From: JBBSJV01 sp038256935
GTDB taxonomy: Bacteria; Patescibacteriota; JACMRA01
Reading direction: 5' to 3'
Length of the DNA: 11,441 nucleotides
Assembly (NCBI GenBank): GCA_038256935.1
Contig: JBBSJV010000047.1
Location: 1-11,441, forward strand
Both the position numbers and the translations under genes were made by a program. The notes beneath the pieces were generated by a model. That model was not told the DNA's origin. It saw only the letters and a list, made by a program, of their open reading frames with translations, and did no database searches. Positions 5,705 through 11,441 of this stretch are shown here, one piece after another; the first letter of the stretch is position 1; every line of letters begins with the position of its first letter.

Positions 5705-7627
5705 TCACCTGACTGAGCTATGTGATTGCGAACTATTTAACCTTTTTAGTGAATTATAAAGATGAGTTGTTAGCGATTGTTTGACCGCCTCCTCTACTTC
5801 AGTCTTTGAATCAATGTCTGATAGGATTTGTGAAGGATTAAAATTCAAAAGTGAAGCTTTATCTTGCCCACAATTCCGTATTTTATCATGGAGAATAGTT
5901 AATAACTTGAACCTTTTCAAATCAATTACTATTTTAAGTTTTTTCTTAAGTCCTTCGTTTTTATATAATCTAAATAATGGCTCTACTAAGCTATCCACTG
6001 CACATGAAATATCATTTATTCTGATTAGTTTGATTAACTCGGTAGGGCATTCTGTAGCAAATACGTCACTAAAATTTATCATTACGTGATCGATATCAAA
6101 ATTTTCTATATCATCTAAAGTTGTAATATCTAAATCTTTTAAAACAATCTCAATTAAAGTTTGAGATATTGTTTTCGTTTCATTATCGAATTGTTGAACC
6201 ATTTGTTGTATTAAAACTAAATCAGAGACGGGGTAACCTTTGAAGGTATCTGAGGCATAACTTGATAAATATTCTTCAATTTTAATAGCTAATTTTACTG
6301 CAAAATTATTTAATTTTTCCAGATCTTGATCAGAAACTATTGTGCTGCGAAGTTTTTCCTCAATAGTATTTCCAGATGTAATTTTTTTATTTATTAAAGT
6401 ATTTATAATTCCTGAAGCTAAAATATACTGGAGTGGGTTATCCAAAGTTTCTTGAAATGGCTTGAATGTTTGATCTAAAACAGTTTGGTATTTTTGTATT
6501 TCAAAATCTGGATATTTAAGCTTTATTCCATTTATTAATTCTTGAGTCGGCTTTTTTATCGCAGAATAATTTCCAACTAGATTGTTTGCCAAAGATGGTT
6601 GAAAAGCATTAAAACCTTTGATTTTATTTAGAATCACTTCAATGACATGTATTTGGTCGGTATAGAGTAGGGTATTAACCCATTCAGCCCATGTATCATT
6701 TACAAACACGGCATCATCACCAAGTCGTTCTTTTAGCCAAGTAGCAAATAATTCTAGGCCCCCTTTTGGACGGCTATTAATACTTTTAATAACCTCCTCG
6801 ATAGCCTTAGCAAAACCATAAGAGTGAGAAGCTATATGGGCTAGAAAAGGTACTAACATCATCAATTGTTTTAAAAATTCTTCAAATAATACACCTCTAG
6901 CTGCTTTGATACTTTCAGGGTGAGATTTTAATGGGGTGCAAAGATCTAATGTTGCAATATTTGCAGCAGTCAAAGCCCTCTCTAATAAATTTGTAATTTG
7001 CTCATCTGTTAATACGGTTTCAGAAGACATTGCTTCTTCGAAAATATTTTGAATGATATAGACAGCTTTTTGATAAAAATTTGACCTATCGACTATTGTT
7101 GAAAGATTTCCCTCCTCAGCCATTTGAGATAAATGTTGAATATCTAAACCTGCAAGCTCTAAAAATTCTGAGTGATTAGAAATAAATTGCAAAGATAGTT
7201 CAGAACAAGCCATCTCGTTAAAAACTTTAAAATGTAACTTTGCCAACTTTGGAGGAGTACGTCTAGTGACTTCATCACCCTCCATGTACTTATCATGAAA
7301 AACTATATCAATGACTTGGGCGACAATAAATGTAGGAGAAAGTTGCTTAACTGAAACATTCTCTGAAAACTGTTTTAACATGCCAAGGGGGTGGCTGATA
7401 CCATGATAGTCTCTAACCACCTCAGTCGAACCTGCAATAATTGGCTCCTGGCAAGATATTAAAGCATCTATTAGGCCTGACACAAAAGCATCATAAAGAG
7501 GCACTTTTTGTAACTCCGCAGGCAAGATCGATTTAAATAAATCTCGATACTCTTTTTCTTGACCCTCATCTTTAGTTACTGGAAACTCAGTACGATTTGG
7601 TACTCCCCCCACTTCTTCAAAATTCAT
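5705..7627 (-). CDS. Putative HD-domain metal-dependent phosphohydrolase with long helical C-terminal region
   Basis: No named family is recognised for the whole 640-residue protein. Residues about 45-255 show an HD-superfamily pattern: RDYHGISHPLGML (H75, H79), then VIDIVFHDKYMEGDE (H111-D112), and a later ATLDLCTP with D228. This spacing resembles predicted HD phosphohydrolases with Y-H-N-x-x-H and F-H-D motifs, which coordinate one or two metals and cleave phosphate esters. Residues 260-640 look almost entirely alpha-helical, with no membrane segment or repeat I can name. The ATG at 7627 is supported by the long frame; no Shine-Dalgarno sequence is seen. The gene is convergent with glutaredoxin and diverges from the ABC exporter with 159 bp between starts. 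Coding is certain from length; the HD call is moderate, since it rests on motif reading. Confidence 0.6.
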   Translation of the reverse strand: MNFEEVGGVPNRTEFPVTKDEGQEKEYRDLFKSILPAELQKVPLYDAFVSGLIDALISCQEPIIAGSTEVVRDYHGISHPLGMLKQFSENVSVKQLSPTFIVAQVIDIVFHDKYMEGDEVTRRTPPKLAKLHFKVFNEMACSELSLQFISNHSEFLELAGLDIQHLSQMAEEGNLSTIVDRSNFYQKAVYIIQNIFEEAMSSETVLTDEQITNLLERALTAANIATLDLCTPLKSHPESIKAARGVLFEEFLKQLMMLVPFLAHIASHSYGFAKAIEEVIKSINSRPKGGLELFATWLKERLGDDAVFVNDTWAEWVNTLLYTDQIHVIEVILNKIKGFNAFQPSLANNLVGNYSAIKKPTQELINGIKLKYPDFEIQKYQTVLDQTFKPFQETLDNPLQYILASGIINTLINKKITSGNTIEEKLRSTIVSDQDLEKLNNFAVKLAIKIEEYLSSYASDTFKGYPVSDLVLIQQMVQQFDNETKTISQTLIEIVLKDLDITTLDDIENFDIDHVMINFSDVFATECPTELIKLIRINDISCAVDSLVEPLFRLYKNEGLKKKLKIVIDLKRFKLLTILHDKIRNCGQDKASLLNFNPSQILSDIDSKTEVEEAVKQSLTTHLYNSLKRLNSSQSHSSVR

Positions 7628-7770
7628 TATTCCAAGATAGTTATAGTAATTAATTTAGTCGTCAAAAGTGAAATGTGAATAATCCAACATCAAAACTCAT
7701 TACTTATTGTCAAAAACCGAAAACCTTGCTTTGATCGGGACATAAAGAAATAAGTTTTCAACTAATCGAA

Positions 7771-7776
7771 TATAGT
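7771..7776 (+). promoter_or_regulatory. Candidate -10 box for ABC exporter gene
   Basis: TATAGT matches TATAAT at five of six positions and ends ten bases before the ATG at 7787, so the untranslated leader would be only about 4 nt. No convincing -35 box is seen at 16-18 bp upstream. The remaining 7628-7770 spacer between the two divergent genes shows no clear operator. Confidence 0.35.
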
Positions 7777-7786
7777 TAAATCACAA

Positions 7787-9589
7787 ATGACTGAACTAAC
7801 AACGAATCTCAAAGACCTGATAAGAAATATTACTCGGGTAACCAAACTTGGTTATGAGATTGCTGGAAATATGACAATTTGGTACTACCTTACAGCACTT
7901 TTAGGAGGTATAATGCCAGTTGTAACAGCCTTTATTATTCAAAGAATCATTAATACGAGTTTTACTTCTCTTGCCTCAGCTAATTATTTTTACAGCACCT
8001 TTGGCCTACTAACTGTATTAATTTTTGCCTATTTTTTAAAAGACATTTTATATTACACTTCACACTACCAATATCTAGACTATATATTTAGAAATAAATT
8101 ACAGGTCGGTCTGAATACCAAGTATTTAGATAAAATTTCTCAGTTGGATATGCAGCACCTCGAAGATCCTGACACTCAAGATCTTATTGCCAAGGTTAAA
8201 GACACATATTTGGTGCAGATTACAAACTTCATGAGCTTAGTTGGCAATTTATTTGCTGGACTGATTGGAATAGTAACTGTCTCTTTATCACTAATAGTAT
8301 TTAACTCTTGGTTACCGTTAATTATAATATCTGTATCAATTCCAAGAGGGGTTTGGAAATTAAAAAATGGAAAGTTTGCTTGGTCAATGTTTAGCAGTGG
8401 AGCTCCAGAATTGAAGAAATTAGGGTATTTAAAATCTGTACTTGGTGAAAATGGTTCTATAATCGAGTCAAAAATATTCCAATCCAGACAATCCCTGATG
8501 GATAAAACCATTCAAACTCAAGATAGACTTTATGAGCTAAATAAAAAACCAATTGACAGGCACTTTATAGGGCTTTTAATAATTTCCATCTTTGAATTTG
8601 CAGTCCTATTTCTAATCTTGAATTCATATTTACCAGCTCTGCAAAGTGGAGCCATGGCTATTGGAACTTTCATTTTTTTAAATTCTATGAATTATAGCTT
8701 GTTAGCTGATGGATCGTCTACACTTGCCAGTTTCAGTAATTTATTCAGTCAAAGTTTGTACATTGATGATTACTTTAAATTACAAGAATTACCCAAATTA
8801 ATCACCGAAAAACCAAACCCAATTACCTTCGAAGAAATCAAACCACCACTGATCGAATTTAAAAATGTAAGCTTTAACTACCCCAAAGGTGAACCCATCT
8901 TGAAAAACCTAAGTTTCACAATCCACCCCGGAGAGACTGTAGCCTTGGTTGGAGTCAATGGAGCTGGTAAGAGTACCATTATCAAACTATTATGTAGATT
9001 TTACGATGTTACAGAAGGTCAGATTTTGATCAATGGTGTAGACCTTAGAGATCTTAGCCTGAGTAACTGGTATCAGCATCTAGGCACTCTATTCCAACAC
9101 TTTATCAAGTACCAATTCACGGTCAAAGAGAATATCATGCTCGGTAACTCTAGTATCTACGATGAAGATAAAATGAAACTAGCAGCTAAACAATCTGGAG
9201 CTGTTGAGTTTATCGATAAGTTTGAAAAAGGTTATGAGCAGATGCTAGGTAAGCAATTTGAAGATGGACAAGAATTATCAGGTGGGCAGTGGCAAAAACT
9301 GGCTATTGCAAGAGCTTTTTACGAGCAAGCTCCTGTGCTTATTATGGACGAGCCAACCAGCGCAATAGATGCTGAAGCCGAGCAAGAAATCTTTGAAAAC
9401 TTACTAAATGTCTATCAAGGAAAGACCCTGCTTCTTGTCTCACACAGATTCTCCACAGTTAGAAAAGCCGAGAAAATAATTGTCTTGGATCAAGGCCAAA
9501 TAATCGAATCTGGAGCTCATACTGATCTAATGAAAAACCCACAAAAATACGCCAAGATGTTTAACGCCCAGGCTAAGGGGTATTTGTAG
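7787..9589 (+). CDS. ABC exporter half-transporter (fused membrane and ATPase domains)
   Basis: A 600-residue type I (MsbA/LmrA-like) exporter subunit that would work as a homo- or heterodimer in the cytoplasmic membrane. The membrane domain spans about 1-335, with hydrophobic segments near 29-52, 70-90, 150-186 and 260-305. The ATPase domain (355-600) is complete: Walker A GVNGAGKST (389-397), Q-loop Gln437 in LGTLFQ, signature LSGGQ (497-501), Walker B VLIMDE (517-522), D-loop SAID and H-loop His553 in SHR. All catalytic residues are present, so it is likely functional. The substrate is unknown; similar half-transporters move lipids, peptides or drugs. It starts at the first ATG, without a Shine-Dalgarno sequence, and its natural end (QAKGYL) abuts a HAD gene remnant in another frame. 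No second half-transporter lies next to it. Confidence 0.92.
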   Translation: MTELTTNLKDLIRNITRVTKLGYEIAGNMTIWYYLTALLGGIMPVVTAFIIQRIINTSFTSLASANYFYSTFGLLTVLIFAYFLKDILYYTSHYQYLDYIFRNKLQVGLNTKYLDKISQLDMQHLEDPDTQDLIAKVKDTYLVQITNFMSLVGNLFAGLIGIVTVSLSLIVFNSWLPLIIISVSIPRGVWKLKNGKFAWSMFSSGAPELKKLGYLKSVLGENGSIIESKIFQSRQSLMDKTIQTQDRLYELNKKPIDRHFIGLLIISIFEFAVLFLILNSYLPALQSGAMAIGTFIFLNSMNYSLLADGSSTLASFSNLFSQSLYIDDYFKLQELPKLITEKPNPITFEEIKPPLIEFKNVSFNYPKGEPILKNLSFTIHPGETVALVGVNGAGKSTIIKLLCRFYDVTEGQILINGVDLRDLSLSNWYQHLGTLFQHFIKYQFTVKENIMLGNSSIYDEDKMKLAAKQSGAVEFIDKFEKGYEQMLGKQFEDGQELSGGQWQKLAIARAFYEQAPVLIMDEPTSAIDAEAEQEIFENLLNVYQGKTLLLVSHRFSTVRKAEKIIVLDQGQIIESGAHTDLMKNPQKYAKMFNAQAKGYL

Positions 9590-9693
9590 ATGACCAAGAA
9601 CCAAATATCGAAGCAGCTGCCAAGCTTGGGTTTAAGACTTTGCTGTATCGAGGAGAGAATGATAATAGCTTTTTTCCTTTAAAGATATCGTAG
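9577..9693 (+). pseudogene. C-terminal remnant of a HAD-superfamily hydrolase
   Basis: A 39-codon frame, starting just after an in-frame TAA and ending at TAG 9691-9693, reads GVFVDDQEPNIEAAAKLGFK, then TLLYRG. This is the C-terminal signature of HAD hydrolases: the motif IV acidic pair V-D-D followed by x-x-N-I-E-A-A-x-x-L-G. The N-terminal nucleophile motif and everything else of the usual 200 or so residues are missing. The stub overlaps the last 13 bases of the ABC gene in another frame. I infer that a HAD gene once lay here and was cut away when the sequence now to its left became joined to it. Confidence 0.65.
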
Positions 9694-9810
9694 TAAAAGT
9701 TCTTGTTATTTCAAAACCCACAATCCAGCTAGGGTGAAAGTGGAGGTGTCAAATTTACCCATAAGAGTAGTTGAGATTAGTTGCTTGGCGGGGGTGTAGG
9801 AGAAACTGAT

Positions 9811-10476
9811 CTATAAAATACTATTATTTTGATCAAGTAAATCATTTATAAGCGCGATAAATACTAACTCAATTCCCTTAAATGGATTTATTAAAAGATG
9901 ATAATCAGTAAAATAATTTATTAGCTTAATATTTAAATCTCGTATATCAGATAAGTGTTTAATTAATTGATTAAATTTTAATCCATAATTTTCTTTATCT
10001 CCCTTAAATTTATGCAAATCGATATATAAACATATTAATTTAGTAAACAGTAGTCTATAAACTTCAATGATCTCAATATATTTACTTTTAAAAAGTTCTT
10101 TAAATTCAGATGATAGATCAGATTCTACTTTGCTTATTAAATTTTGAAAATCAAAACTACCTAGATGAGAATATATATAACTACATATGTCTATAAAATC
10201 TGTTCGTGGTGAATTTTCGATAACATACTCTGGAGTATATTCCGAATCAATCAAAGCTGCCTGTCTACGCAGAGAAAGATTTAAAAGTTCAAGTTTTTCA
10301 ATTTCAGAATCGTTTTCAGTCGGAGTAAGCTCAATACCTTCTTTATAAGCGACAAAACAGTTCAAGACTGTAACAAATGGTTTATTATGAGATAATATTC
10401 TCCCCAATGGACCACTCATGTTAACCCAATCTAGGATTAGTGGATTAGCCTCCTTTAAATAATCTTTGTTGTCCAT
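9811..10476 (-). CDS. Unrecognised AT-rich helical protein
   Basis: Not recognised. From the ATG at 10476 the product is 221 residues, beginning MDNKDYLKEANPLILDWVNM. It appears soluble and helical, with an amphipathic Lys/Glu-rich centre and a hydrophobic C-terminal third (KGIELVFIALINDLLDQ). The frame stays open upstream to a TTG at 10569, adding 31 residues, but I prefer the ATG. Before it lie TTGCTA, 17 bases, TATGGA and then six bases to the ATG, which repeats the arrangement seen at sufB. Base composition is much more AT-rich than sufB or parA. It diverges from the next gene and sits between a HAD remnant and a transposase, so horizontal acquisition is plausible. If the TAG stop at 9813-9811 were read through, the frame would continue 34 codons to 9706. 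Confidence 0.55.
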   Translation of the reverse strand: MDNKDYLKEANPLILDWVNMSGPLGRILSHNKPFVTVLNCFVAYKEGIELTPTENDSEIEKLELLNLSLRRQAALIDSEYTPEYVIENSPRTDFIDICSYIYSHLGSFDFQNLISKVESDLSSEFKELFKSKYIEIIEVYRLLFTKLICLYIDLHKFKGDKENYGLKFNQLIKHLSDIRDLNIKLINYFTDYHLLINPFKGIELVFIALINDLLDQNNSIL

Positions 10477-10661
10477 ACAAAATCCATAACACAATATCAC
10501 AACATTAGCAATAACATTATTTTTGGAGAATTTTTTCAATCTTAGCCTGTTTGACAATAACTGAGACAAAAAGTGCTAAAGATGATAATAAATTATCAAT
10601 AACAAATATGGCAAAAAACTATTTTGATTGTTACAAATAAAGTTTCGAAGCTTAACTAAGT

Positions 10662-11282
10662 ATGAATTATATTTCAGATTATTTAACAAAAATTTTGAAG
10701 AATTGGATTTTTATATTATGTATTTTACCAACTTTGTATGATTTAATTGCAGCATATACAGGGGGAATTTATCTATATGGACTAAATCTGTCTGAATTGC
10801 GTCTACCTAACAGCGTATCAAGTTTGATGTTCTTGGCAGGTTTTTTAGTATCAAATTATTTAGTTTGGCTAGATGAAAAAAAATATAATATACAACTTAA
10901 CGAGGAAAATGAAAAGTTAAAGTCAAACGCAGTCAGTTATGAATTATCATTTCATAAAAGCCATATCAACTTTAAATATTTTTTTGATATAATTGAAAAA
11001 GAGTTGTTGTGGATTGATGAAACAAGAAATAGGATTGACCCTCCTCAATCAACGCACAATGTAAAGGTAGAAGATTTAAATATAAATATTGAAGGCATGG
11101 CCGCACTTAAACAAGTAATTAATGATATAGAGAAGACTAAGATTCCACAGTTTGTTGAAGCTAAGTACTCTAAAGAAGAAAAACAAGATATTATAAATAA
11201 ATATGAAGAAGACATAAACAATATTCAGAAAAATTTAAAAATATTTAGTGAAAAATTCGAATTGATGACCCCCTTCAGTTAA
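10662..11282 (+). CDS. Unrecognised membrane protein with two N-terminal TM segments and coiled coil
   Basis: Not recognised. The 206-residue product has hydrophobic segments at about 15-42 (WIFILCILPTLYDLIAAY) and 51-70 (SVSSLMFLAGFLVSNYLVWL). A charged heptad-like stretch follows from 71 to 90 (DEKKYNIQLNEENEKLKSN), then a polar helical domain ending in a second probable coiled coil (about 168-200, KEEKQDIINKYEEDINNIQKN). This suggests a membrane-anchored cytoplasmic helical domain. The layout recalls small phage-exclusion or signalling membrane proteins, but no family signature is present, so no function is assigned. The ATG at 10662 is the first in frame; no Shine-Dalgarno sequence precedes it. 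It is very AT-rich, diverges from the preceding unknown gene, and ends 73 bp before a transposase gene. Confidence 0.6.
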   Translation: MNYISDYLTKILKNWIFILCILPTLYDLIAAYTGGIYLYGLNLSELRLPNSVSSLMFLAGFLVSNYLVWLDEKKYNIQLNEENEKLKSNAVSYELSFHKSHINFKYFFDIIEKELLWIDETRNRIDPPQSTHNVKVEDLNINIEGMAALKQVINDIEKTKIPQFVEAKYSKEEKQDIINKYEEDINNIQKNLKIFSEKFELMTPFS

Positions 11283-11291
11283 TCTAGACAT

Positions 11292-11329
11292 ATAATCCGC
11301 AACTACTTAGAATCACTAAGTCGGATTAT
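11292..11329. repeat. Bulged hairpin between unknown gene and transposase
   Basis: The right arm, CTAAGTCGGATTAT (11316-11329), pairs with ACTTAG (11305-11310) and ATAATCCG (11292-11299). The left arm has a five-base bulge (11300-11304) and the loop is five bases. The hairpin begins 10 bp after the stop of the upstream gene and no T-tract follows, so it is a poor intrinsic terminator. It may instead be part of the left end of an insertion sequence. The choice cannot be made from this window. Confidence 0.5.
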
Positions 11330-11355
11330 TAATTAAAACATTTAGATTAATTACT

Positions 11356-11441
11356 ATGAAAGGAAAACGCATACCAGAGCCCGTAAGAAACATCATCATT
11401 GAAAGAGTAAAAAACGGGGAGAGAGTCGATGACGTAGCAGG
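11356..11441 (+). CDS. Probable transposase N-terminus (truncated by window end)
   Basis: An ATG opens a frame that runs to the right edge, 28 codons: MKGKRIPEPVRNIIIERVKN, then GERVDDVA. The pattern of basic start, 'V-R-x-x-I-I-E-R-V-K-N-G' and 'x-x-D-V-A' is that of the first helices of the helix-turn-helix in OrfA-type (IS3 or related) transposases, where a 'y-g-I-s' turn would come next. With only 28 residues the family cannot be fixed, and another HTH DNA-binding protein is possible. It follows a bulged hairpin and two AT-rich unknown genes, which fits a mobile or accessory region. Confidence 0.55.
   Translation, partial: MKGKRIPEPVRNIIIERVKNGERVDDVA

Noticed and set aside
5688..5710. 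AGGTG/CACCT inverted repeat as a two-way terminator between the convergent genes
   Set aside because: The stem is only five pairs with a 13-base loop, there is no T-tract, and it overlaps the HD-gene stop.
5781..6089. Plus-strand frame of 102 codons inside the HD-protein gene
   Set aside because: Shadow of the 640-codon minus-strand gene; Ser/Leu-rich with no recognisable domain.
8176..8511. Minus-strand frame of 111 codons inside the ABC gene
   Set aside because: It lies entirely within the membrane domain of a clearly conserved ABC exporter on the other strand and shows no motif.
10477..10569. 31-residue N-terminal extension of the unknown minus-strand protein from a TTG
   Set aside because: It needs a rare TTG start, while the ATG at 10476 has a better-placed promoter-like sequence; kept only as an alternative.
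1..11441. TGA recoding (Gly or Trp) as in some CPR or mollicute lineages
   Set aside because: sufB and the HD gene end naturally at TGA, and Trp is encoded by TGG.
1..11441. CRISPR array
   Set aside because: No regularly spaced direct repeats were seen by reading the sequence.

Overview
The window looks like a piece of a small, low-GC bacterial genome that uses the standard code (sufB ends at a TGA and Trp is written TGG). Compact genes, a Lys/Ala/Pro-rich extension on ribosomal protein S20, a lone sufB and the near absence of Shine-Dalgarno sequences suggest a Candidate Phyla Radiation (Patescibacteria) organism. That placement is inference; no rRNA or other decisive marker is present.

Layout. 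At 1-496 (minus) lies a frameshifted, active-site-less M23 peptidase remnant that runs off the left edge. At 515-990 (minus) is an ssrA tmRNA with a G3-U70 acceptor pair, an encoded CCA and an unusual 28-residue tag ending in LYQYA. The 991-1359 spacer holds tmRNA promoter candidates and a two-hairpin palindromic repeat. A 2H phosphodiesterase gene (minus) and sufB (plus) diverge from a 64-bp spacer that reads as two overlapping promoters, each placing the transcript start at or next to the start codon. Downstream on the plus strand are a parA/soj-like ATPase whose last ten bases are also the first ten of a tRNA-Gly(GCC), a small membrane protein, rpsT (S20) and a glutaredoxin. A convergent 640-aa protein (minus) has an N-terminal HD-type metal site and a long unrecognised helical remainder. 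It diverges from a full-length ABC exporter half-transporter.

From about 9577 to the right edge the region looks accessory and rearranged. It holds a 39-codon C-terminal stub of a HAD hydrolase, two very AT-rich unrecognised genes in divergent orientation (one soluble and helical, one with two membrane segments and a coiled coil), a strong hairpin, and the first 28 codons of a probable transposase.

The left two thirds is mostly housekeeping: ribosome rescue, Fe-S assembly, partitioning, a tRNA, S20 and redox. The points most worth checking are the tmRNA tag and T-loop, the back-to-back apparently leaderless promoters, the parA-tRNA overlap, the HD/helical protein and the right-hand accessory pair.
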